From assembly GCA_905160935.1 (NCBI GenBank), contig CAJHZI010000534.1, positions 341,001 to 405,000 of the forward strand: a stretch of 64,000 nucleotides of DNA, written 5' to 3'. Positions 47,901 to 62,600 of the stretch are shown piece by piece. The translations under genes were made by a program, and so were the position numbers. The stretch is from Enchytraeus crypticus (Eukaryota > Annelida > Clitellata > Enchytraeida > Enchytraeidae). The notes below the pieces were generated by a model. It ran no database searches. It was given only the letters and a program-made list of their open reading frames with translations, and was not told the origin of the DNA. The stretch's first letter is position 1. Each line of letters starts with the position of its first letter.

Positions 47901-50900
47901 GGTGCCTTCCCTTGAAGTTACTCTGGACGAAGAGGTTTCTGGGATGATATCGAGCTTTGACGAGACTTCTGGGATGGTTTTAGCTGCAAAGGTCTCGTCC
48001 TGCTGAACTTGTTGACCTGCCTGAGCAACAGCCAGCGTCTTATGTTCTTTATGAATTTCATGTATTGGCTGGAGTCCATTTCCGCTGGTTCCCTTATTCT
48101 CGTTGCTAGTTGCAACTTTAGCTGGAGATCGGAACAAAAACCTTGTGGCAGCTCGAAGTTGCTGCACGTAAATGTTTTTGTCATACGCTGTATGCAAAAA
48201 ATCCGCCATGTCTTATTCTTGCAACACGACATTGTTATTCTCCTCCACAGGTTTCGCTCGGTATATTCAGGACTACCACCTGTCTCACTTTCTTCTTCCA
48301 ATTCCCAGTAGATTCTGATTGAACCCCGTCAGGATGTGGAGAGGGGTAGACTACCTGGTCAGTGTCGACGTCGTTAACCATGTCTGTGTTTGTTGGACGT
48401 GGAGTGAGTATCTCAGGGTCTATATCGACCCGCTGTTTGTTCCTTTGATGTCTCGGCCATAGTTGGAGTCTCGAGAACTCTTCGTCTATGTCGGTAAAAG
48501 TCATCACATAGTTTATTAGACATAGATGAAACGGATTAATAATTAAAATCTGAGCTCGATAAACCCATTTTGTTAAAATTTGATTGAATCAGCCAGTGTT
48601 CCTGAATACCTATAATATTATATTCTAACATTAAATCTTGAAGCATGCTGGCTAAATTGGAAAACACAGTGCATGTTGAAGGTCGCAATTTAAGTTATCC
48701 ATTATGGGTTGGTGTGGATATCGATTGTTTCTGCCGAAATAGCCAAGGTCTAATAACACTAACTACCTTCAAGCCAGGTGTCACCACATGTCAGGATTTC
48801 ACGAGATATATAGTCACAAGACACCATGAATGCGGATGATATATAATATCTCCCATCCTTAGCTACATCTGTAAGCTTCTTGCAGAAAGGTTCTACAGCA
48901 CTTCTGTCGTTCAGATACTCCGCTAGGTCTTCACAGGTCGTCTCTTTGTCTAGTCTCCCCACAAACACCGCAAAACCGCGTGCTACCTCATTAACCTTAC
49001 TGCTATCATCAGGGGACTTTCTCTCAGTTAATACCGACTTTTTACAAAAATTTCTTCTAACTATCGCCTCAAATCCATCCGGGTCTGTATAGTCATCATT
49101 ATGCGCTTGACTCTGATCAAATATATCTGCCCAGGAACGACTGTTACGGTTACTTGCAGGTGGGCTTGGTCCAGCGTCTAGATTCTGAATATGGGCAGCG
49201 TTATTGGCCTGCGCAGTAGGTTGCGGCTGAGGGATATTACGAGAAGCCCCAGGTATTGACGATTTCTGGATAGCAAGGTCCTTGTCTACCTTATCTATCA
49301 CTACACCTATATAAGTTTTTGCAGTGGTTAACTGAGCTCTAATGTCAATGACTAGGACTGAGAGACCACAGACATCTTTATCAGTAAACTCCGTTGGCGG
49401 AATTCTACAGTGTATATTCGCTGCTGCAAATGTAAGAAGTGTCAATCTGTTCGTATCCAAGACGTAAATTAAATCCATTAAATCCTCCAAATCAGCTTGT
49501 TTACGCTTTGCGTCGGTCGTCCTTCTAAAGACATTCCGTGGAAGGGGCGGATTTGTGACGCTAGTTTCATCACGATATTTATTCGCTATACAGAATTGAA
49601 GGTTTTCGCCTCAACGATATCCGCTAAAGTGTAAAATCCTAATACTAGTTGTTTACTAGTAGTATCTTGTGGTTTAGCGTTAATAGAGTTCTGAACGTAA
49701 CACAAAAATTCATTTAATAATTAACAAGTTGCAGCCCCCATCTTGTCTACATAGATAGATATTTACATAGATATTTACGTACTAACTTGTTAATTAGATA
49801 TTTCATAATGGGATTCATATCATAATCGTTACTTGAATCTACAGTTTAACAGGGGTCTTGACACGAAAAGTCCTTCACTTTTACATTCGTTTTTAGCAAT
49901 TATAGGAGCTTAGGGGCACAACAACCGAATGCTCTTTCTAACTGTGATTTGCATTTTAATGCTCTGTCGTCTTTACGACACATGCAGTCTGAGATTGGTC
50001 TATTCTTCAGCAACCTGGACACTTTTTTAAATTTTTGAGTCTCAGTCGCCTCTTATCTAATAGTATCCCGTGATTAATACATATTTTTTAAATTTTTAGT
50101 AGTAAGCAACTAATTCAAGTCTTGTATCAACCCTAAATCTATTAAAACTTGATATGATAATATTTAACATTCCTTTCGTATCAGTCTTGACACAACCCAC
50201 ATCTAAACGTATTTGTAAATTTTTAAACAGTTCTGTAAATGCGGCACATCAAATACGGAACCAATTTATGAAACAATGCAAATTCAAACTGTCATATCTA
50301 TCGATGCGTGTCATGCACTATTTCTATAGTCGCCCCAAACTGGAGATGAGTTTTAGATTTGAGGTCTCACAATTCTAATGGTTATCTTGGTATCGGATGA
50401 TTTAGGGATAATACGGTTCGATACTTCTGCCTCGTTGTCTTTCATTTTGTCCACCTTTTGATCAGAACCCTTGTCTATAACCTCGTTGTCCATCTTCTGG
50501 TCAGAACTCTTGACCTTGAGCTCTCTGTACTTCTGATCAGAACTCTTGTTATCCCTGGCGCTCGAGTCCTTCACCTTCAGTTTCACAATTTTCTCTAGAT
50601 CAAAACATTCTACAATCTCATATTCCGGCACGGCCACCTGTGTCTTGTCAGGCCAGTTCACCTCAATTTCTTCATCAAACCAGAACCTTCAGTAATTTCA
50701 TAATCGTGAAGTGACTCTGTTTCTTTGTAGTTAAATTAATTTCTCTTATTTTTGCGGCCACTGGTACTTTCCCTAGAAGTATCTCTGATCGAAGAGGTTC
50801 CTTGGGCGTTGTCAAACTTTATAGAAACATCTGCGATGACGTCTTGCTTTGGAGAGCTTTCTGAGATTTCCCGCTCTGAAGTGATTTCTTGGGCGATTTC

Positions 50901-53900
50901 AATCTATAAAGCGACTTCTGGTATATCCGGCTCTGAATAGACTTCTGGGATTTCCAGCTCTGACGAGACTTCTCGTGTGCTTTCGACCTCTAATGCGACT
51001 TCTGGGATTTCCAGCTCTGAAAAGACTTTTGGGATTTCCAGTTCTGAATAGACTGTTTGGGTGATTTCGAGCTATGAAGTGACCTCTAGGATGGCTTCCA
51101 GCTGTAAGCCGTTCATGGTCTTTGTAGTCAAATTCTCGTTCTGTGGCACTTGTTGATCCATCAGAGCAGCAGTGAACGTCGTCTGTTTTTCTGGGATTGG
51201 CTGGAGTGCACTATTTACCAGTTGCAACTTTAGGAAGAGATAGAAAAAGAGCCCTTGTAGCAGCTAGCAGCTGGTCAGCGTCGATTCCCCTGCAGAAGGC
51301 AATGCAATCAGCCATGCCTTAGAATACGTACTGAACGTTGTTCGTCTCGTTCACAGGTTCCTCTTCTTCAGCCCCATTATATTCATAGCTATCATCTGTC
51401 TCGTTTCCTACTCTCAATTTCGCAGTCGACGCTGATTGAACCCAGAATATAGAGAGGGGTAGATTACCTCATCAGTATCGTTTTCTATGTGTGTGCCGTT
51501 AGCTGGACATGGAATCTCTACCTCAGGGTCGAAGTCGACCAGCACTCCATCAAGCATCATGTAGACTTGCTCCGCTGGTCTGTCGGCCAGGGCTCCAGCG
51601 AGTTACTATCATATTATAGGCCTAACTCTTCAGATTCCTATGCAAATAAATCAACATTTAAATTAGTATTACGATGCGGTATTACTATTAATTTTATTAA
51701 TATAGTTTCCCCAGAATATCTGGAGTCTTAATCCCCCGCGCCCCCTTATTTTCCTTTCCAGTTGCAACTTTAGAAGTTGACCGAAACAAAAACTTTGTGG
51801 CAGCTGGAAGCTGCGCCACGTCAATATCATTGTCGTAGGCTATAGAATCCGCCATGTTACATTCTTGCACGGGACTTTTTTATTCGCCTCCTCCACAGGT
51901 TTCTCTTCTCCTGCCTCATCATATGTAGAACTATCACCTGTCTCGTTTTCTTCTACCAATTCAATTTTAGATTCCGATTGAACCCCGTCAGGATGTGAAG
52001 AGGGGTAGACTTTCTGGTCGTTATCGCCGTCGGTTTCCATGTGTATGTTCGCTGGACTCAGTAAGTATCTCACGGTCAATATCGACCCGCTGTTGGTCGT
52101 CTAATCTCTTTGCCATAGCCGGAGTCCTGAAAACTCTTCTGAATCCTAGGGAAAATAAATCAAACAATACTGTAGTACTACATGCGGTATTGATGTTGAA
52201 AGTTATACAATTTTCCAGTGTTTTATTGCTTCGTTTTTTCACAGTCCTTGAACAATAGATCAATTGCTCGTGTCGTAAAAGAAAACTGAGCTAGAATTGA
52301 GAAAAGCAACGGGAAATCGTCGCAGAATCTTAATTACTTATTGCCAAGGTAAAGGCTGCATGATGGTGTGGATAAGGCATAGACTGTTCGTAGCAGTATT
52401 ACTATTCGTATCAGTATTACTATTCGTAGCAGTATTACTATTCGTAGCAGTATTACTATTCGTATCAGTATTACTATTCGTAGCAGTATTACTATTCGTA
52501 GCAGTATTACTATTCGTATCAGTATTACTATTCGTATTAGTAGCAGTAATACTATACTTATTAGTATTGCTGCTAAGATTTGTATTACTATAACTCGTAG
52601 TTTACGGTGGAATACATAATGTGATCATGAGTACTAATTGTACATCAGCGAATAGACAAAATGACAAGACAAGTTGTAAAAATAGACAAAACAGCTATGT
52701 GTCACTATACGCGTTTGAACTTACAGCAATTTGGATTCCGAATGTACAGTACACGATAATTACACGATAAAAATATTGGCACTAGTAAATCGAAGTTTGC
52801 TAGCTTTTAGGAACACCTGCACCGGAAATTTTAATTTTCTGTGTTTCGCTTATTATCCTCACGTTATAGACTGCATTAGGATAAGACAACACACAGCCTT
52901 TTGTGAATGGATTAACTAGTTGATCGCCGGAATGCTCTTTATGGGTCGTGAAATACAGCATGTGAGTAGGAATATCATGTGCCTACCACTTGAACACTAG
53001 AGGGAAATGCTAAAAAATCACAGCTTCCTAATCTTAAACACTTTCGAATGGGATAATGTAATGCAGCAGGTTAATTCTAAGCATATTCAATCACTGACAT
53101 GCCATCGAGACAGGAAACTAACGTTAAACTGGACTGTTTAGTATTTTTATTGAGTTAGCCATTATAAACTGGCGTTTCTCATTAAGTTAAGCAAGGAAAT
53201 AGAGAATTACTTTTTAAAATCTTACCTTTAAAATTAGAAGAAGTCCAGCAACGCTATTGACTCTGTAACGTCTATTGGCTCTGGTAACGTCTATTGACTC
53301 TTAGAATTTCTGATGACTTCATAATTTCTATTAGCTTGTATAATTTGCAATAGCAGCAACTTGTGTATCGAACTGTTATGTGTATGTAATGAGGTTCACC
53401 CTACTTTTGTGCTGCCCAAGTCAAAGTCAAACACCAAGTAAAAATTCTGTAGCTGATTGGTTAACTATCGCAGCAAAAAGCCCCTGAGCCAGCTAACCTG
53501 TCCTATTTCCTGTAGATCTCCGTCAGACCTGGTACACTTACTATTGTTTAATAGCGCTAAGAGCTTTATGTCACCTCTAGACATGTAAGAGTTGATTGCC
53601 ACCAGTCACCACCCTGAAACTATTAATGACGGACCAGTTAGTTGTACTTTGCTCCCTATAGTTGGCTCTAAAACTCCTTTGGCTAGTAAATATGCCACAG
53701 TATGAATTATTTCATAATTAATAATGAAAATACAAGTTGTGAAACAACAATTGTGGTCTTGGTGGTCGTCTGCAATAGCTTGGCGATTTGTTTAGTATTC
53801 CGGCAGAAGTGTCCCATATATACTGAGGTGGTTGCCTTTTGTCTTCCTTAGTTCATGGGTAGACGTTTATTACACGTGCAGTTTACGGTTCGTATATTCT

Positions 53901-56579
53901 TCTTTGAAGCCCATCTCTTTCCGCCATAGGTCTAGATTTTGTCCCGCTTGCCATTGATCTTGGACTTGCACTGTTTTGATCTCGCATTCTCTTGTGGTCT
54001 CTGTATACTCAGTCGTCATCGTGTGGTGTTTTGGCGCCTGTTTGTGTGGAGTCTGCAAGAGACGTCCCAGACATCGTCTTATGGCGAGGAACCGGACGTT
54101 AAATTAAATGACTGTTTAATTTAACGTCCGGTTTTATTTAATTTAATTAAATATGTTAATTATTGATTGATTGATTGGTTTGGTCGGACACAATACATAT
54201 CGGTATAGTTAATCGATTGATTGATTTATAAATAGCTTGAATGGCTGTGTGTATGTTTTGATTCACCGCAGAGAATAGCTCGAGAGAGAGGGGACCCGAA
54301 TCACTGGCTAGACTATGGAATATTCGCCATGTCTATGAGTGATCTGACCCTGGTATCTGACTTGATTAATCATCAATCAATACATTAACCTCTCAATCAA
54401 TGAATCAATCAGTCATTCGCTCAGTCTGCCAGTAATACAAACAGTCAATCAGTAAACGGAAGTAAATTAATCATACACTCATAAACGTAATCTATTTCAT
54501 CAGTCCGTCTGCTTGTCGGTTCTATAAATTTTATATACGGATATCTCTGTTTACCTCATGCACAAATTCTATGAAATTAACCTAAGAACGTTTTCATAGA
54601 CGTGATAGAAGTAGATTGCAACTGACAGCAAAAATTTTGCTTATCATCAGAGTGAAAATCAAATCAGTTTTGCTTTGATGTTTTGTATGAAGAAATGACA
54701 TATTGTGTTTGAAGAAAAAGAATTATATTTCTGGTAAAAATTCAACCATTCGTGAGAAATATTTGTAAGTGAAAATGAAGTGGGACCGAAACGTCAGGAA
54801 TGCACTAAAATTTGCCCTGAACATATACTACAAATATCCTATAAAGCAATAAAAATTTATAAATGCATCATGACATTCATAATAATAGTGATATGCTTAT
54901 AAATATGCTTCGCCACTGGCTGGAGCCAGTGACGAAGTCGGTAAGATACTCGACCGCGGATCAGTTGATGCGGGTTCAAATCCTGGGCTCGCCCGCCACT
55001 GACATCGCTTTCGAGTGAGGAAACTGACGTTAACCTTACCTTTACTTTTAAAAAGCTAATGTTAACGTGAGTCTACTCAGTCGAAAGCGATGTCAGCGAC
55101 GGGCGAGCCCAGGATTTGAACCCTGAACATACTGATCCGCATTCGAATATCTTACCGACATCGCCACTTGCATATACAACTAACTATACGCTAGTATACA
55201 TATTAAACCAAAATTACGGAAATGATCTAAACCACTTACACATGCCACCCCTTGGACACTTTCATTCATAAAGTTGCGTCAATAGTAAAACCGATCAAAG
55301 CTTAATGATAAATTATTTTACGAGACATTTTGTTTCTATAGGCAGAGGAGTGTTTCAAGGAATGCGTATCTATAGATGGACGTCATGTACCAGGGTTAGT
55401 TGAATAAACTATGAACATCATCATCATCATTATCATCATCATCTTCATCAGCAACTTCCCTTGAACCCGAGAATTATTCGTATCTTCGAGTAATTTTCCT
55501 TTCGTTTTAGAAAATTTTGTAGAACAATTTCTGGAGCCTAAACGCTCACCATACAGAATGCCCTTTCTGATGTTGCTTAGGATCTTTGTGTTTTGTTGTC
55601 TTTTACGACACGTGCAGTCCACGGTTGGTTGTGTTCTTCAGCAACCCGGACACAACACAATTAAAATTTGTAAAAAAAGTAGTATAACTAAGTTTAACGT
55701 TTCAGCTTCTCAGGATGTTGATGATGACAGAAAATATGATGATATGATATGATATGATGAAAATATAACGCTAGGCTCGGCTGGGATTTGAGACAGTATA
55801 AGTAAAAACACTACCGGCATAGCCAAAACCCTCCTAAAAATCGCTCAAACTGCACTCGATATTTATAGTCATTTTCTGTTCTACACAAAGCAAGGTGTTC
55901 TAAGCAGTCTGTGTAATTTTAGGTACTGAAACTGTCTATTTGTTTCGTTCCACTAGTTCTTCTAAATTCAAAATGACATACTTAGTTTTAATTTAAAAAC
56001 CAAACAAGCAAAGTGAAAATTGCAGCCTCAAAAAAGCTCAAGCTCTGCATCGTAATTCAACAACAATTACATTAATTAGTTGGGCATTAATGGGTTAAGT
56101 GCAGATCTAAAAAACTAAAACTTCTACTACAGTGCAAGATACCTCAAATCTTAGCGCAACAACGCATTTGTATCTTTATATTGCAATTAATTAACTTATG
56201 ATATAAACTGTTAACGTTTGCACAGATTTATAAAATTTTCTTATAATTTTTAAATTTAATTTCGTTATCAGTCAGATGTACTGAAATATTTTAGAATTTC
56301 TGAATTTGTACTAATTAGAATTTCTGTATTTGAATTCACTAGAAGCGAAATTTGTTAGATTTTCAAGCTATTTATTTTACCTGATTGCTCAGGTTAATGC
56401 TGTGTGGGATAGTCTTCAGTCTGCAGGGTAAGTCAGAGCTGTGTGAAGTCATGTTCGAGGCTGCAACAGCCATCGACCCCTGCAATATACTGCTGTGGAC
56501 CGTGTTTGGTAGGACATGCTCTACGTCTCTCTGTTCTGTCTGTTTTAATCATTTATTTTTTATCTCTGCACATATTTTT

Positions 56580-56635
<56 letters not shown>

Positions 56636-59600
56636 GTGCCCTGCCCACTGGCAAGTCAATGGTATGTAACGTCTCCACTCTTCTCTGTCTTCCGCTTTCC
56701 TCTTCATTTCAACATATGAGTGGATCTTTGAATCATCTAACATACCTAATCTTGGCCTGCCCTGTCTCTTCCCTCGAAGACCTCTATTAATAACCCTTCC
56801 CCCTTAGGATGTGTCCTATCCAACTCTTCTTCCTACTAATACTAATAAATCAATTATATTTTATTTCATTATATTGTATTATTTATTATATTTTATTTTA
56901 TTATTTATTTTTTTAATTTTTAATTTTATTTTGTTTTTTTAAATTTTATATTTCACGTTATTTGTTATATTTTATTTCGTTATATTGTTACATTTTATTT
57001 CACTGCTTTTATTGTATTTAATTTGACTATATTATAACATTTTATATCACTACATTTATTATATGTTACTTCACTATAGTTACTGTGTTTTATTTCACTG
57101 TGGTATTTAGGCTTGTCATACGATTGTATGGGCAACAGTCACCGCTCGGAGATGGCGCTAGCTGAAGCGACCAGGCTGAGTTGGTGTGAGGCTGAGACAG
57201 CTGCTGAGGCAGCCAGGCAGCTGAGGCAGCAGCAGGCTGAACGAGAGGCAGCAGAAGCAGCAGCTCTTGCTGCCTTGCAGATCAGCCGTGATGGTAAAAC
57301 CTCTCCAGAAACTGTCGATGATAAAGGTGATGATGAGTCTATTGTAATTTTTGACATTGTCTCTATCTCTCTATCTCTTTCTCTCTCTTTCTCTCTCTCT
57401 CTCATTCTCTCTTTCTCTGTCTGACCGCGGAATCAGTATGTGCGAGGTTCAAATCCTGGGCTCTCCCGTCACTGACATCGCTTTCGAGTGAGAAAACACA
57501 TCCCTCCTTCTCTCTCTCCTCCTCTCTCTCTCTCTCTCTTTCTTCTGAAGTGATATGTATATATGGTCATCATTGGCGGAATTATTTGATCTTTTTATTG
57601 TGCCTAGAATAGGCTAGTCTATCATTTCATTCTCAACAATTTATTTGGAATTTAACTTGCGTACCCTTTGCGTTCTCAGACAAAAGAAAATTCAAGGAAA
57701 CTCGGTACGATAAGGATTCTAATGTACACTGTGTAACGTTTATTGAAATTAAACATTCGAAGTTTAGCTTTGAAGGTGAAGTTTCAATTTAATTTTTTTA
57801 TTCCGATGCCTGTGATCAAGAAAATTTTTCCGTTTGGTGCGCACTGTTATAAAGCGGAAGGTTTTCGACAGACGCATGGTCCAGTCACACAGTTTTCAAT
57901 ATTGTTTAGTAACAAAAGGTTTAAAGGTTTAACATCCGTTTCCTGATACAAGGATGATGTCTGGGACGTCGAGGTACAGGGTGTTCAATAATTAACTGAC
58001 GCTGTACTGTCCACATGGGAAAAGCGTGAATAGCAAGCACATTCGCAATTATCGACGAATTTACATTACTTCTCTGTTTACATCTCCTCAGCACATTTCT
58101 TTTATAGATTGGTCTGGGTGAATCGATCTGTTGTGACATGTGCTATGGGAAGTCCCTGACATCATTCCTGAATGAGAAAACGGACGTTAACCCTTTATTA
58201 TAATTATTAATACTATTATTACTATTAATATTATTATTAATCAATAAATTTATAGCTAAATCACCTCGCGGTGGTTCGGCGACATCTAAGAAGTCTGCAA
58301 AGAAAGAATCACCAAAACCTGAGAAAGGAAAGAAAACTGGTACAGGAGTTATGACGTTTTCATCTTTGAAATGGGCCCTATTTAACATCTTAGTTTTCTA
58401 ACATTTTAACATTTTAGTAGTTCAGTGTTTTAGTTGATTTTACTTTAGTTATAACGCCAATTTTCAAGTTAAAATTAATTAGCTTTTTTATGATGGACTA
58501 GAAAAACTAACACTTATTCTTTATTCATTAATTAATCTATTTCTGTTTGTTCTTATGAAAGCTAACACTGTTTATTGTTTATTTAGACTTGATAGGAACT
58601 GTCATTATTTAAGCTTAGTAATCATTAAGAAGTTGTAAAAGTCAGATTTTCATAAATTAAAACCATTAGGCATAGTCATTCTCGTAGGCTGGAGTCAGTG
58701 TCGATGTCGGCAAGATACTCGACCGCGGATCAGTATGTGCGGTGTTCAAATCTTGGGCTCTCCGTCACTGACATCGCTTTTGAGTGAGGCAGTTGACGTT
58801 AAAATTAGCTTTTTAGCTTCATTTAATTAAATATTCATATTGTGGTCCTGGCACGACCCTGGTTAAACTGGGATTTAAGGGAAGATGATGATGATGACGA
58901 TTGTGGTGCTGGCACAAAGTATGAACAGAGAAATCGCGAAGGCTGTCAGAGTATAAATGGGTTGGATGAAACGTGTAAATTGCGCGAGCAGTTTTATGCT
59001 GCAAACATATTGCCAGCAGACATATTAGCGACTAAGCTTAAGCCCATCGAGCATATGAAATTTTTTGGCGCAAGTCGCTTTCGATCAATCATCGTTGCAC
59101 AGATTCAATTTTTAAATGTGACATACCAAGTGGGGTGACCATGTCGCAGATAGCAGTGTTCAAGCATAGCCAAATGTATTATAGCATGTATGTTATTTGA
59201 ATGCAATTAGAAACAATTGCGGATCTCTAGTCTTGAGAGATAGAAACAAAAGTGAGCACCGTAGTTTAGCCCGAGCCAATGTATAATGTACAGCAAACTT
59301 CAGTCTAACTCTAAATCAACCGAAACTCCTAAGTCCCTCAGCTTGTTAACGTTATAAATTTTATTATTTTTTATTGAATTCCTCACCAGTAGCAGCATTT
59401 TTATTTTTGATGTTCCTAGTTTAGCATTGTCTAATTGAAATACCTAGTTGCCAGTTCCTTGCCCATATTGATAATTTCTTAGAAAAAAACACGCATTGTA
59501 GTGAATTGATCAACTATGTTGATATTATCACTTTTACTACCACGTGTTTAAACGGATGGGCAATTTAGACCATTTTCCGTATAACCAGTCCAGTGAATGT

Positions 59601-62600
59601 TCGAGATTTTACTCTCAGATCAGCGCGGCTGGGATCCGAACTCACGAGGGTTCAATTCAATTCAGGATCTGTCATTTTTAAAACTTAATGTCCTTACCCC
59701 TACGCTCTTTAGACTATACTGGAAAGCTTTAAGATCAGTACTTTTGGTTTCGATTACATGGCATCATCTGCAAATATTTTAGTTGTAATTTCACCTGGAA
59801 AAATGAGCAAGCTCATTAATGTAGTCAAGAAATAGGATAGGCGTTAATGAATCCCAGCCGGACAGTTTCCGAGACTCTCTTTGCGGGTTGAGGCTAGGCA
59901 TTCGAGTAGATATAAAATTTAAGTTGAATTAATTAACTAAAAATACAATAATTAGCTAACCTAGAAAATAGAATAGAATTAAAAGTGTTTGATCATATTA
60001 CTATAATGCTTGTTATTACTATTGAAATAAACTTAACTTTCTAATAGATAAGAAGAACTATCTATGTTATATCGCGCCTAAAAAAGCGATCTAAGGATGA
60101 CTTTTTTATGCTTTTCGTTGCACGCATTGTATAACGTACCTGTTAAATATTGTCCTTTATATATTTGGCTTATTCGCTTCTTGGTGTTTTCATTATTTCT
60201 GTTTTCACGCCATAGTTATTAAATTATTTGCCTTTGGATAGCGCACGGTGCAGCTAGCGCGGACATAAGAATAACCTTCCAGCATCCTGTGGTTTTTATT
60301 CGGCGCTGTCAATACTCGATCTTTCATTCGTGTTGTTCTAGTAGTCAGTTTCTTGCCTCGAAAGCGTGCCTGTGATTTGAGTGTGGACTCGATTTGAAAC
60401 CTTCACCTACAGATTCGCTGTCAGACAACTTGCCAACACGCTACTGCATGGCTCGGATGAATTATTTGATATATTGATTATTGTTTTTATCGACTATTGT
60501 TAATATGGCTGGAGCCAGTGGTGAAATCGGTGTGATACTCAACCCCGGATCAGTATGAGCGGGGTTCAAATCCTGGGCTCGCCCGTCACTGACATCGCTT
60601 CTGAGCGAGGAAACTGACGTTAACATTAGCTTTACTTTATATGACTTCCATGTCATTGCCTTATGGCAAGTAGCTGGCCGTAATATTCTATATTAAATAT
60701 CTTATCGATTCTTAACACCAATTAAATTCGATTGTATATTGATTTATAGCTTGTTTCGTCGATTGATTTCAGATAAGAAGGGCAAGGCAAAGGTAGAAGA
60801 GCCCGCCCCTGACCCAGGTCCCCAGTCCCCGCCCCCTGCTGTGCCTGATCGTACAATTTACATACAGGCTGCCGAGTACCTGCTGGAGGTCAAAGCTATG
60901 CCGGTACTGTTTCGCTGTTTGTACATTGCAGTAGCTCATGGACTTCTAGATAATTAATATATAATGTATCATCTGCTATGCTATATATATATACACTGTG
61001 AGTCTTATAAGTGACACCCCTTTTATATTTGCAATAAAATCGCAATCAGTCAACCGATCCATGTGAAATTTACTGGGAGTGGAGAGCTAACAATTCTCTG
61101 CAATATTGCAAAATTTCTTTCAGATACATATAAAAATAAAAAAGTTATCTAAACTCGACTGCGGGTGGGGGTCAAAACAAAAATCCTAATATAGAAAATC
61201 CTAATATGCGCCATAGCCTTTGGCTATTCGCATTTCGTAAATCAAAATGCGATCTTCTTTGCTGAAAACCATCTTTGAAGAATGGAAATGATGGATTTGT
61301 GATTTGTATTGAATGAGTTTCAAATCGGTGAACAAGTGATGGCGGTAAATGGAGCATCGGCCTAGCCAGTCTGATATGTCATATGGCTGATCTGATTTTT
61401 AGCCTAGCAGCTGCAGCTTTAGCGCACAGGCTAAATGCGCAGTCAGGCCTTATGCGTAACAACAGTCTGCATAGTTCTTTTGACACCCCAGGGCTATTAA
61501 AAAGGCAATAACTTCGGCAATTTTCTACAAATCTGCACATAATATGGCACGTTTTGAACAAAAATGCCTGTTTTTTAAGATAAGTATAGCATGATATGCA
61601 TAAGATGTTTTCCCTGTTTTCATTATAACAATATAGAGAATGTCAGTTACTTGGCCCATAGTTGTAAATTCATCATTGCCCCTAGCGTTCCTATATATCA
61701 ATAACTTTTTTGTTCTTAAAGATATGGTAACAAAATTTTGCAGTAATAGCGAAAATTGGTTGATTCCAACAACCTGTAAATTTTATAGAAATGTGTCGAC
61801 TGGTTACGATTTTATTGCAAATATAAAAGGGGTATCACTTATAAGACTCACAGTGTATATACGCTATGTTATATGTTGCTATATATATAATGCTTCTATA
61901 GATGCTGTATATAAAGGTGTCCACGAGTAGACCTATTTGCTCTGAGCTGACTGAGACATTGCTCTGAGTGAAACGTTGCAAAATGGTTAAGCGTGTTTAA
62001 AAGGGCATAAAGTTAAAGCCCTGTTTAACGTCTGTTTCCATGTCTCTATAAGGCAGGTCTGTGACGGGGAGAGTAAAAGCTGGTAAAGCTAAGGTTAACG
62101 TCAGTTTCCTCACTCGAAAGCGATGTCAGTGACGGGCCAGCCCAGGATTTGAACCCGCATCAACTGATCCGCGGTCGAGTATCTTACCGACTTCACCACT
62201 GGCTCCAGCTAATACTGAACCACAACTGAAGTTAATGGTTGATTGGTACGGTAAAGTATTGACTAATTGATCGATTAGTAATTGACTGATGGACGCAGTT
62301 AGCATATGACTAATTTAATTGATTGTTACTGGTTACTGTTAGGTAATGATACTTAATTAATTGTTTCTGCTAAATAATGACAAATTTAGTCATTTACTCT
62401 GATAGATAATTACTAATTGATTGATCGCGGCAGTTAGGTAGTGAATAATTGATTAACGCTGTTATTTAGTGATTAATTGATTAATTGACGCTGATATTTA
62501 GTCAATAATTGATTGATTGACATTGTTATTTAATGATTAATTGATTGATTGACGCTGATATTTAATGATTAATTGATTGATTGACGCTGATATTTAGTGA

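Noticed and set aside
52297-52593. Hydrophobic protein with [12 protein letters not shown] repeats, possible membrane protein
   Set aside because: It is the 18-bp minisatellite read in one frame inside a split repeat D copy.
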